DNA from: Microcaldota archaeon
GTDB taxonomy: Archaea; Micrarchaeota; Micrarchaeia; Micrarchaeales; CABMGC01
NCBI GenBank assembly: GCA_030040595.1
Contig: JASHTL010000029.1
Coordinates: 1-40,907 of the forward strand
Length of the DNA stretch: 40,907 nucleotides
Direction: 5' to 3'
Shown: piece after piece, positions 24,125-31,928 of the stretch
Layout of the letters: each line of letters opens with the position of its first letter
Position numbering within the stretch: position 1 is the stretch's first letter
Translations under genes and position numbers: made by a program
The notes under the pieces: model-generated
Databases searched by the model: none
The model's input: the letters and a program-made list of their open reading frames with translations, nothing else
What the model was told of the DNA's origin: nothing

Positions 24125-25021
24125 TCAACCGTTTTCCTTAAGGAGCCTGGATACTCCCTTTTTTACGGTGATGAAGTGATACTTGCCTATCTCTTTAATT
24201 AGTTTAGTTGTGTCGGCTTTTAGGTAATAAATGTAGGACGATACGTATGGGTTTTTCGTGTATATTATCTTCTTTGGCTTCATCAGCCTTGCAAGCGTGA
24301 TGAAACTTGTCGCAATCCCTGTGCCTACATTGTATACTCCGCTGCTCTTCTTGCTTTTCATTAACTTGAACGTTATCTTGATTACGTCATTTATGTGTAC
24401 GAAATCCTTGGCTTGTTTACCGTCTCCGAATAGCGTTATTGTGTCATCTTTCTTTTTTGAAACAGTGAATTGTGTTATTGGAGAGGGCCTTAGTTTCACC
24501 AATTCCCCAGGGCCGTAGACATTGAAGAACCTAAGCCCCACTACACTCAGTTTCGAAGCATCAATATATGACTCTGCTATTGCATCATCTATAAGCTTTG
24601 ATTTTCCATAGTGATTTCTGAGTGCATTGATATCTATCGCTGTATCTTCACTGTATCCGTTAAGATAAACTGCGGAGCTTGATGCATAGACGAATTTTTT
24701 ACACTTGTTCTTCCTAGCAGCTTCTATCACATTCAAGAATCCCATTACGTTTATGCCATAGTCCCTGTACAAGTTATATTGGAAATCAGGAAGAGACGTC
24801 GCTGCGGCAAGATGTATTATGTAGTCGCATCCTCTTGCGGCTTTTTCTACCACTTCCCTGTCTGTTACGCTGCCTTTTATGAACCTAAGATCTTTATCCT
24901 TTATGTCGATAGGCTTTATGTCAAGGCCCACCACACGATAACCGTTTTTAAGCGCGTAGGATACGGCGTGCCTGCCTATGAATCCGGAGCACCCAGTTAC
25001 GAGTATACTTCTTTTATTCAT
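24125..25021 (-). CDS. NAD-dependent sugar epimerase/dehydratase (extended SDR)
   Basis: A 298-residue extended SDR with LVTGCSGFIGRHAV (NAD site, 8-20) and YGKSK (Y138, K142), preceded by VYASSSAVY. The region RFFNVYGPGELVKLRPSPIT and FGDGKQAKDFVHINDV is the usual nucleotide-sugar part. It probably epimerises or dehydrates the NDP-sugar made by its operon neighbours. Two bases separate it from the oxidoreductase gene upstream. Confidence 0.92.
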   Translation of the reverse strand: MNKRSILVTGCSGFIGRHAVSYALKNGYRVVGLDIKPIDIKDKDLRFIKGSVTDREVVEKAARGCDYIIHLAAATSLPDFQYNLYRDYGINVMGFLNVIEAARKNKCKKFVYASSSAVYLNGYSEDTAIDINALRNHYGKSKLIDDAIAESYIDASKLSVVGLRFFNVYGPGELVKLRPSPITQFTVSKKKDDTITLFGDGKQAKDFVHINDVIKITFKLMKSKKSSGVYNVGTGIATSFITLARLMKPKKIIYTKNPYVSSYIYYLKADTTKLIKEIGKYHFITVKKGVSRLLKENG

Positions 25022-25023
25022 AT

Positions 25024-26037
25024 TTATTCACCTTTAAAATCAACTTTTATTGTCTTACCGCTTTTTGAGGAGGCGTAGGCGGCGTATGCAAGCTTGACTG
25101 CCGCCCATCCGTCATATGCGCTCCCCAGCAGAGGTCTCTTTTCCTTTATCGCAGATACAAACTCCTTCCATTCTTCCTTCCATGAAATATCGTCTTCTTT
25201 GAATTCTGTTATCTTTTCTACGAATGGATTTGTCAGGTCCTTTTTACCTGTGATTAGCTTTTCATACCCATAAGACCCCCCAAGGCCCTCAATCTTTGCA
25301 TAGCCATCGTTTCCGAATATTTCAAATGAGAATATGTTCCTCCATTCACTCCAACTAGTGTGTAATTGGCATACATGACCTGCCTTGCCGCGAAAAATTA
25401 CAAAGGCATTGTCTTCAACAGGCTTTATGTCCCATGCAAGCGTGTCCACGTGGCCTATCACTTCGCTTATCTCACCACCAAACCATCTGAATAAGTCAAT
25501 AGCGTGCATGCCCTGATCCATAAGTTCGCCACCGCCAGAAATAGCGTAATTGGTTCTCCAGTCCTTTTCAAAGTCAGGCCTAGAGGTGTTGCCGTATCTT
25601 GCCCGTATGAACATAACCTTGCCAATTTCTCCGCTCTCCACATGCCTTTTGGCCCTAGCTATTGCCGGGTGATGACGAAGATTGAAGCCGCACTTCAGTA
25701 TCGCCTTACTCTTCTTTAGCGCATCTAGTATGGCCGTTGCTTCTTCAGGGTTTCTTGCAAGCGGTTTCTCGCATAGAACGCTCTTCCCAGCTTGTAAAGC
25801 AGCAATAGAGATTGCTGCATGAGTGTCATTGGGGGTGCATACGATCACAGCGTCTATGCCCTTCTTGCCCGTAGCGTCATTCCAATTTGTAGAAGTAGCA
25901 CAGTTATACGTATCACAGAAGGATTTAAGCGCTGCTGCGTTTGTATCCACAGCCATGACTACTTTATCGCCACACTCCAATACGGCCTTGGCTCGCCTGT
26001 GACCTTGTCTTCCTACACCAATTATTGCAATATTCAT
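25024..26037 (-). CDS. Gfo/Idh/MocA-family oxidoreductase
   Basis: A 337-residue NAD(P)-dependent sugar oxidoreductase. It starts IAIIGVGRQGHRRAKAVLEC (Rossmann), has VIVCTPNDTHA and the family signature CEKPLARN (EKP at 90-92), then a C-terminal alpha/beta domain with GGELMDQGMHAIDLFRWFGG, including the D-x-x-x-H type pair. In glycan clusters these enzymes often make 3-keto sugars for amination or adjust inositol-like compounds. The start codon overlaps the end of the upstream SDR by four bases; the longer frame upstream lies inside that gene and was rejected. Confidence 0.92.
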   Translation of the reverse strand: MNIAIIGVGRQGHRRAKAVLECGDKVVMAVDTNAAALKSFCDTYNCATSTNWNDATGKKGIDAVIVCTPNDTHAAISIAALQAGKSVLCEKPLARNPEEATAILDALKKSKAILKCGFNLRHHPAIARAKRHVESGEIGKVMFIRARYGNTSRPDFEKDWRTNYAISGGGELMDQGMHAIDLFRWFGGEISEVIGHVDTLAWDIKPVEDNAFVIFRGKAGHVCQLHTSWSEWRNIFSFEIFGNDGYAKIEGLGGSYGYEKLITGKKDLTNPFVEKITEFKEDDISWKEEWKEFVSAIKEKRPLLGSAYDGWAAVKLAYAAYASSKSGKTIKVDFKGE

Positions 26038-26909
26038 TCTTCTACCTTTTTGGTTTCTTTCTTGAGTTTGAGTCTGTCTAGCAGGTCTGGTGATATTCGC
26101 CTCATAGTGTACATCTCGGTTTCCCTTAGCGCATTCTCCCCACTGCCGAAGTTCTTCCAATCGTCATGAACAGCGCTTATTATCTTCCCAGTTATTCCAT
26201 CAGATGCGTTTGATGATAGAAATACAACAAGGCTTGCCGGTACTTCGAGAGGTGTGCCTCCGGATTTGATAACTTTTCCGTACTTTTCACTGTCTTTCTC
26301 ATCTATAACTTTCATAGCTTTGAATATCTCCTCGGTCATTTTTGTGCTGATTCCTCCAGGCGCTATTGCGTTTACGTCTATATTATAAGGTTTGACCTCT
26401 TCAGCGAGTGTTTCTGTAAATCTTATTACTGCAGACTTAGACGATGCGTATGCAGAGAAATTTGGTAGAGGCCTCTCTCCAGAGCCCGCAGTATTTATTA
26501 TCTTGCCGTGTTTCTTAGCCATCAGGATTGGCAATACCATATGTGTACATAGGAACGTGCCTATAACGTTTACTTCCAAGGTCTTTATCCATTCTCTAAC
26601 CTTCACGCTGTTAAGAGGGCCTATTGGGCCTATAATTCCGGCATTGTTGACAAGTATATCGATTGTGCCAAATTTTGAGAGTGTCAGGTCGACCATTTGC
26701 CTGACGTCTGATTCTTTTGAGATGTCGCCGCAGAATATTGCAACCTGCTTGTCCGGGAGGTTTGCCTCTTTGATGACCTCTTCGAGCTCATTCTGGATCT
26801 TTGACATTAGCATAAGCCTTGCGCCTTCATTGGCTAAGGCTAATGCGATTGCCTTTCCGAGCCCTCGGCCGCTTCCTGTGACTATTGCAACTTTGTCTTT
26901 AAGAAGCAT
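26034..26909 (-). CDS. short-chain dehydrogenase/reductase (classical SDR)
   Basis: A 291-residue classical SDR: TGSGRGLG (11-18) for NAD(P), NNAG (88-91), catalytic S143 and Y154-x-x-x-K158 (AYASSKSA), and PGGIST for cofactor loop. It is longer than typical FabG because of a charged C-terminal tail (about residues 245-291). A reductase or dehydrogenase for a keto-sugar is suggested by its place between a Gfo/Idh/MocA gene and a UDP-glucose-dehydrogenase-like gene. Lies 25 bases after the latter. Confidence 0.9.
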   Translation of the reverse strand: MLLKDKVAIVTGSGRGLGKAIALALANEGARLMLMSKIQNELEEVIKEANLPDKQVAIFCGDISKESDVRQMVDLTLSKFGTIDILVNNAGIIGPIGPLNSVKVREWIKTLEVNVIGTFLCTHMVLPILMAKKHGKIINTAGSGERPLPNFSAYASSKSAVIRFTETLAEEVKPYNIDVNAIAPGGISTKMTEEIFKAMKVIDEKDSEKYGKVIKSGGTPLEVPASLVVFLSSNASDGITGKIISAVHDDWKNFGSGENALRETEMYTMRRISPDLLDRLKLKKETKKVEE

Positions 26910-26934
26910 TTATACCATCTTTACTTATCAACAT

Positions 26935-28266
26935 TTAACCTTTTATAGATGTCTTGACGCTTTTGCCGCGACCCACTCCAAAATACGAAAAGCCCAACTC
27001 GTTTATCTTCTTGCCATCCAACATATTCGTGGGGTCTATGATTATAGGTCTTGCCATCTTAGACTTCAGAACTGTGAAGTCCAATTCTCTGAATTCGGGC
27101 CATGAAGTAAGTATGAGCAGTGCATCACAAGAGTCAGCTGCAAGAATGGCGCTTTTGCATCTCTCGAATTTTACATCGACTTCAGATTTCTCGTACTCTG
27201 CTTTGGGGTCATACGCTTTTACCGAAGCCCCTTTCTCGACTAGCTCTTTTATTATCTTGATTGGTACCGAGTGTCTGAGTGTGCTGGTTCCGGGTTTATA
27301 TGTGAGTCCTAGCACACCGAGGCGCACTCCATTGACGCTTCCAAATAGGGTCTCAACGAGTTTTGTAGGCAGGTGGTTCTGGTTGTTATTTACAGTCATT
27401 ATTGCATCGAGAAGTATAGTCCTGACATCGTTCTTTTTACCCAGTTCCTGAAGTACGATAACGTCCCTTGCAATTGTGCCTCCGGAAAAGCCCAGGCCAG
27501 CTTGCAGCCTAGCGTTTTTCCCTATTCTTGGCTCCATGCGTAGTGCTTTAACAACTTCGATTTCATCAACCCCAAGCGCATCGCAGAGGTTTCCCAGCTC
27601 GTTTCCATAGCTAGTCTCCATTGCTAAGAATGCGTTGATTGCGTGCTTGATCATCTCTGCGGTCTTGAGGTTCACATTTACTTTGTTGGACTCAACAAAC
27701 CAGTAGAGTCGTTCTGCTTCTGCCCTCTCCTTCTCGCTGTCTGCACCGATGATAAGTATATCTGGAGACTTGAACCGTGCTATTGCATTGCCAAGTTGAA
27801 GGTTTTCGGGTATGCAGCATATTCCGAACGTTAATGACGGCCTCTCCTTTTTGATCATTGACCGTATACGATCGCATGTGCCGACAGGCACTTGGCTGCT
27901 TACGACTAACAAGCAGTCGTTTTTGAGATACGGGATTGTTTCTCTTATTCTTTGTAAAAGAGGTTCGAGGTTTGGCGATCCATCGTCATTCAGTGGGGTG
28001 TCTAGTGCTATTATAACATATTCTGAGTTGATCAGGCCTGTTTTGAGGTCTGTTGTAAATGAGAGCGTGCCCTTCTTCTCCAGTTCACCTACAAGCTCGG
28101 CCAGGCCAGGCTCATATATTGACGGAATTCCCTTTTTGAGATTCGATATGTTCTTTTTGTCAGGATCTATTCCGGTAACTATATGGCCGAATGACGATAG
28201 GCAGGCCGCAGTAACAGTACCCAAGTGCCAAAGCCCTATTACAGAAACAGTTCTTCCTTTCTCCAT
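26935..28266 (-). CDS. UDP-glucose/GDP-mannose dehydrogenase-like protein lacking the catalytic cysteine
   Basis: A 443-residue protein with the three-domain order of UDP-glucose dehydrogenases. The NAD site is VSVIGLWHLGTVTA (7-20). ALDTPLNDDGSPNL (88-100) and TAEMIKHAINAF (K207, N211) are the substrate elements. In place of GFGGSCFPKD it has GFSGGTIARD (259-268), so the nucleophilic Cys is Thr264. Without that Cys the two-step oxidation to a uronate should not proceed as usual; a simple alcohol oxidation or another use of the fold is possible. First gene of the minus-strand operon, with a TATA box at 28334-28343. Confidence 0.88.
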   Translation of the reverse strand: MEKGRTVSVIGLWHLGTVTAACLSSFGHIVTGIDPDKKNISNLKKGIPSIYEPGLAELVGELEKKGTLSFTTDLKTGLINSEYVIIALDTPLNDDGSPNLEPLLQRIRETIPYLKNDCLLVVSSQVPVGTCDRIRSMIKKERPSLTFGICCIPENLQLGNAIARFKSPDILIIGADSEKERAEAERLYWFVESNKVNVNLKTAEMIKHAINAFLAMETSYGNELGNLCDALGVDEIEVVKALRMEPRIGKNARLQAGLGFSGGTIARDVIVLQELGKKNDVRTILLDAIMTVNNNQNHLPTKLVETLFGSVNGVRLGVLGLTYKPGTSTLRHSVPIKIIKELVEKGASVKAYDPKAEYEKSEVDVKFERCKSAILAADSCDALLILTSWPEFRELDFTVLKSKMARPIIIDPTNMLDGKKINELGFSYFGVGRGKSVKTSIKG

Positions 28267-28333
28267 CTAATTTTCACTATTTTGTTTTACAGTACGCGAC
28301 TTAAAAACAATAATGTGCTCTCTGTTTTATTGA

Positions 28334-28343
28334 ATATATAAAG
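28334..28343 (-). promoter_or_regulatory. TATA box of the minus-strand sugar operon
   Basis: TTTATATATT on the minus strand is centred near 28338, giving a predicted transcript start around 28312 and a leader near 45 bases before the ATG at 28266. Confidence 0.55.
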
Positions 28344-28350
28344 CTTTCTA

Positions 28351-28368
28351 TCACTTTATGTAAAGTGA
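28351..28368. promoter_or_regulatory. perfect inverted repeat, candidate shared operator
   Basis: TCACTTTA-TG-TAAAGTGA is a perfect 8-bp inverted repeat with a 2-base centre. Its midpoint is about 21 bases from the centre of the minus TATA box and 22 from the plus one, so a dimeric regulator bound here could affect both divergent promoters. The regulator is not identified. Confidence 0.65.
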
Positions 28369-28376
28369 CCAATATG

Positions 28377-28386
28377 TTTATATACC
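28377..28386 (+). promoter_or_regulatory. TATA box of the heptose operon
   Basis: TTTATATACC is centred about 38 bases before the transaldolase ATG at 28420. GGTAGGGGG lies in the short predicted leader and may serve as a ribosome-binding site. Confidence 0.65.
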
Positions 28387-28419
28387 AAACCTTTAATAGT
28401 TAAAGGTAGGGGGCAGAGC

Positions 28420-29136
28420 ATGGTGAATCCAGGAAGATTCAAAATAAAGCTTTTCGGCGATGGCGCAGATATCAAGACCATGGAGGAACTCTATAAGTCA
28501 GGGGTAGTGAAGGGTTTCACAACAAATCCCACATTGATGAGAAACGCCGGCGTTACCAATTACGAGGCTTTTGCAAGGTCAGTGCTTGAAGTGATTCCTG
28601 ATCTGCCAGTGTCATTCGAGGTTTTCTCGGACAGTATACACGACATGGAAAGGGAGGCACGAAAGATAGCAGGATGGGGTAACAACATTTATGTTAAGAT
28701 ACCTGTGACCAACACGAAGGGTGAGAGCACAGCGCCGCTGATAAAGAAATTGTCGGAGGATGGTATAAAACAGAACATAACTGCCATACTGACACTTAAG
28801 CAGGTCGAGACTGTCGCACATGCGCTATCGCATTCGACCCCCAGCATAGTTTCGGTATTTGCAGGGAGAATTGCTGATACAGGCAGGGACCCACTGGACA
28901 TAATGAAACAGTCGAAGAGGATCCTAGAGCCCAACAAGAACGCAGAACTGCTTTGGGCGAGTTCCAGAGAGTTGCTAAATATAGTGCATGCTGAAAACTG
29001 TGGCTGCCACATAATAACCATCACAAGTGAAATATTAAAGAAGCTTGCCAATCTTGATAAGGATCTTGACGAGCTCTCTCTGGACACGGTAAAGATGTTC
29101 CACAATGATGCTAAATCAGTAGGATACAACATATAA
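28420..29136 (+). CDS. transaldolase
   Basis: A 238-residue small transaldolase / fructose-6-phosphate aldolase-type protein. FGDGADIKTMEEL (D13), FTTNPTLM (N36) and the Schiff-base lysine K93 in IYVKIPVT are visible; NITAILTLKQ and VSVFAGRIADTG complete the barrel signatures. Transaldolase moves a dihydroxyacetone unit and can make sedoheptulose 7-phosphate from fructose 6-phosphate and erythrose 4-phosphate. It is the first gene of an operon with GmhA-like and HddA-like genes, so here it may supply the heptose precursor. The next gene starts 10 bases on. Confidence 0.92.
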   Translation: MVNPGRFKIKLFGDGADIKTMEELYKSGVVKGFTTNPTLMRNAGVTNYEAFARSVLEVIPDLPVSFEVFSDSIHDMEREARKIAGWGNNIYVKIPVTNTKGESTAPLIKKLSEDGIKQNITAILTLKQVETVAHALSHSTPSIVSVFAGRIADTGRDPLDIMKQSKRILEPNKNAELLWASSRELLNIVHAENCGCHIITITSEILKKLANLDKDLDELSLDTVKMFHNDAKSVGYNI

Positions 29137-29146
29137 CGATGATATC

Positions 29147-30148
29147 ATGGACCCTATAGACTCTTTTGAAACGATAATTTCCAGGACGCCGTTCAGGATG
29201 CCTTTGGGAGGCGGCGGGACTGACCTTCCATCTTATTACCAGAAATTTGGCGGGTTCTTCATAAGCGGCGCGATAAACAAGTACATGAGCATAGTCATTC
29301 ATCGTAACTTCAGCAGGGGCATGAGGCTTTCCTATTCCAAGACAGAGATGGTTAACAACACAGATGAGATAGAACATCCTATGCTCAGAGAGGCATTGAA
29401 GAAGACGCATGTGGATCACGGCCTGGAGATCCTGTCTTTTGCAGACATCCCATCATCCACAGGCCTTGGGTCAAGCGGGAGTTTTGCCGTTGGGCTCCTT
29501 AAGGGACTTTATACAGTGAAGCGCGAGTATAGGTCTCCTGTGGAACTTGCAGAAGAGGCATGCGACATAGCAATGAACAGGCTCAAGGAGCCTTCTGGGA
29601 AGCAGGACGAGTATGTTGCGAGTCTTGGCGGGATAAAGGCTTATACCATAGACAAATCGGGAAAGGTAACATATGAGGATATCAGTATCTCGTCCAGCAC
29701 TCTTGCGGAGCTGGAGAGCAACATCATGCTCTTTTACACAGGCCTTACAAGGGACTCGAGGGATGTACTGGGAAAGCAGCAGAGCAACATAAAGTCAGGG
29801 TCCTCGGTGGAACAGATGCATAAGATAAAGGAGATCGGGATTAAGAGCAAAGACGCACTTGAAGACGGAGACCTGCACAAATACGGAGAATTGCTCCATG
29901 AGCATTGGATGGTGAAGCGTGGGGTCACAAGCAACATGACCAACGACACTATAGACAGGTACGTTGCCGTTGCGAGGGAGAATGGAGCGCTAGGGGAGAA
30001 ACTTTTGGGTGCAGGCGGAGGGGGATTCCTTATGGTTTATGCGGACGGAAAACATATGCAGATAAGGCATGCAATGGAGAAGCTCGGACTTCCGGAATAT
30101 AGGGTAAGATTCGACTTTGAAGGGAGTAAGGTAGTCTACAATATATAA
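29147..30148 (+). CDS. GHMP kinase, D-glycero-D-manno-heptose 7-phosphate kinase (HddA)-like
   Basis: A 333-residue sugar kinase. It begins with ISRTPFRMPLGGGGTDLPSY (11-30), the HddA/fucokinase-type substrate motif, has the GHMP ATP loop SSTGLGSSGSFAVG (103-116) and the third motif LLGAGGGGFLMVYA near the end. HddA phosphorylates heptose 7-phosphate at C1. Both the order of motifs and the neighbours (GmhA-like isomerase, HddC-like transferase) support a heptose substrate. Fucose or related sugars remain possible. Confidence 0.9.
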   Translation: MDPIDSFETIISRTPFRMPLGGGGTDLPSYYQKFGGFFISGAINKYMSIVIHRNFSRGMRLSYSKTEMVNNTDEIEHPMLREALKKTHVDHGLEILSFADIPSSTGLGSSGSFAVGLLKGLYTVKREYRSPVELAEEACDIAMNRLKEPSGKQDEYVASLGGIKAYTIDKSGKVTYEDISISSSTLAELESNIMLFYTGLTRDSRDVLGKQQSNIKSGSSVEQMHKIKEIGIKSKDALEDGDLHKYGELLHEHWMVKRGVTSNMTNDTIDRYVAVARENGALGEKLLGAGGGGFLMVYADGKHMQIRHAMEKLGLPEYRVRFDFEGSKVVYNI

Positions 30149-30164
30149 TACAGGAAGGAATCGT

Positions 30165-31130
30165 ATGCGAAACGTAATAACGAGGACGCCGCTAAGAATA
30201 ACCTTTACAGGCACAGGTTCCGACGTGCCGAGCTTTTACACGCGTAGTGCTGGCGCCACTGTAAATGCGACTATTGACAAGTACATGTACATTTTTGTGC
30301 ACAAATCATTTGATGAGACCTATAAGATGAGGTATTCGAAAGAGGAAGATGCCAAGAAAGTAGACGACATAGAACACGGCACAGCAAGGGAGGCCCTTAG
30401 GCTGCTTGACATAAAGCCAGGGATAGAGATTGTCAGCCTGAGCGACATACCTACAAAGGGCACTGGCCTTGGATCCAGCAGCGCATATCTGGTAGGGCTG
30501 CTTCATGCGCTCCACGCATGGAAAGGTCAGATGGTCTCAAAAGAGCAGCTTGCAAAGGAAGCCGTTTACATAGAAAAAGACGTCCTGAAGGAGTCAGCAG
30601 GGCTGCAGGATTCCTACGCTGTCGCTTTTGGCGGTCTGAATCTGTACGAGTATATGTCCCAGGAGAGAGTCAAGGTTACCCCAATCATAATGAACCCTGA
30701 CGACCTCAGCGCTATGCAGAGCAATCTAATGCTCCTCTATACAGGAATTCAAAAGAAGTCTAATGCAATCCTTGAGTCTTCAACAAAGACATTCAATTTT
30801 GAAACTGCCGCGGCGGGAAGAAATATGGCTTATAAGTACTATGAAGAGTTGACATCAGGAAACTGGAAGAAGACTGGGCACATGGTAGGCGATGGTTCAT
30901 GGCTGAAGTCAGGAGCAAACCAGAGAAAAGGAAATTCTGAAATAGAAAACATGTGCAAGAAAGTTGTTGCATTAGGAGGAGACGTGAGGAGCATAGGAAG
31001 CGGAAGCAGCGGATTTCTACTTGTCTTTGCCAATGAGCAGAGGCAGGAGAAGATCAAGGAGGAGTTGGAGCTCCCGGAACTCAAGTTCAACTTTGAGTTT
31101 AATGGAAGCTCGATAATACTATTCAATTAG
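30165..31130 (+). CDS. second HddA-like GHMP kinase
   Basis: A 321-residue paralogue of the preceding kinase. It starts ITRTPLRITFTGTGSDVPSF, where the four-glycine loop of the first copy reads TGTGSD, then has TGLGSSSAYLVGLL (100-113) as ATP loop and SIGSGSSGFLLVFA near the end instead of GAGGGG. The two are clearly related but far apart, so they are not a recent duplication. It may use a different sugar phosphate or a different anomer, or form a heteromer with the first copy. The gap between the two genes is 16 bases. Confidence 0.9.
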   Translation: MRNVITRTPLRITFTGTGSDVPSFYTRSAGATVNATIDKYMYIFVHKSFDETYKMRYSKEEDAKKVDDIEHGTAREALRLLDIKPGIEIVSLSDIPTKGTGLGSSSAYLVGLLHALHAWKGQMVSKEQLAKEAVYIEKDVLKESAGLQDSYAVAFGGLNLYEYMSQERVKVTPIIMNPDDLSAMQSNLMLLYTGIQKKSNAILESSTKTFNFETAAAGRNMAYKYYEELTSGNWKKTGHMVGDGSWLKSGANQRKGNSEIENMCKKVVALGGDVRSIGSGSSGFLLVFANEQRQEKIKEELELPELKFNFEFNGSSIILFN

Positions 31131-31140
31131 GCGTGATATT

Positions 31141-31776
31141 ATGGATAAGAAAGGAAATAAGACTTTCTCAGATCAGTATCTCAAGGAAGTCGGAGAGGTT
31201 GCCGGAAAAATAGACATAGAAATGGTGGAAATGTGTGTGGTCTTACTGGATAAAACAAGAGAGCGTGGGGGCAGGCTTTTTGTCCTTGGAGTTGGAGGCA
31301 GTGCTGCAAACGCATCGCATGCAGTCAATGACTTCAGAAAAATAGCGGGGATTGAAGCGTATGCGCCAACAGACAATGTTTCGGAACTAACTGCAAGAAC
31401 CAACGATGACGGCTTTCATACGATATTCGAACCGTGGTTGAAGACAAGTCATCTCAGTGCAAAGGATACAATACTTGTGCTCTCGGTAGGAGGGGGGCAT
31501 GAAGAGAGGCAGATTAGCGTGAATCTTGTGCATGCCTTAAAGTATGCACAAGGCATCAAGGCAAATATAATCGGAATTGTTGGTCGCAGCGATGGCTATA
31601 CCGCAAAGGTTGCAGATGCATGTGTGATCATACCAACAGTCAACTCAGACCATGTAACTGCACACTCTGAGTCTTTCCAGGAGGTCATTTGGCATTTGTT
31701 TGTCTTCCATCCTTCTCTGAAATTAGAACGCGGTAAATGGGAATCTGAGAACAGTGCCTCAGGCGCGAAGAGGTAA
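31141..31776 (+). CDS. SIS-domain sugar isomerase, GmhA-like
   Basis: A 211-residue SIS-domain protein. LFVLGVGGSAANASHAVNDF (47-66) is the phosphosugar loop, LTARTNDDGFHTIFEPWL resembles the LTAIANDYxYxxVF block of GmhA, and LVLSVGGGHEERQISVNLVHAL is the second phosphate loop. GmhA converts sedoheptulose 7-phosphate into D-glycero-D-manno-heptose 7-phosphate. The AELSGR residues of classical GmhA are replaced by VNDFRK, so the catalytic glutamate is not at its usual place; a late FQEVIWHLF could hold the catalytic histidine. Last gene of the tight plus-strand operon. Confidence 0.85.
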   Translation: MDKKGNKTFSDQYLKEVGEVAGKIDIEMVEMCVVLLDKTRERGGRLFVLGVGGSAANASHAVNDFRKIAGIEAYAPTDNVSELTARTNDDGFHTIFEPWLKTSHLSAKDTILVLSVGGGHEERQISVNLVHALKYAQGIKANIIGIVGRSDGYTAKVADACVIIPTVNSDHVTAHSESFQEVIWHLFVFHPSLKLERGKWESENSASGAKR

Positions 31777-31884
31777 TGAACATCCTCTACACAGCTGTAG
31801 ATATCTAAATCTGTGATTAGAATTTCTCTGAAAACCGTTCTGTATTGTGGTTTTGAGCAGATTAAATACAGATAACCGCAATAG

Positions 31885-31893
31885 TTTTATATT
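31885..31893 (+). promoter_or_regulatory. TATA box of the flippase gene
   Basis: TTTTATATT is centred about 40 bases before the ATG at 31929, predicting a transcript start near 31915. This argues against the upstream TTG at 31911 as the start codon. Confidence 0.5.
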
Positions 31894-31928
31894 GTGAATA
31901 TCAATGCCACTTGTCAATAGGTAACCGT

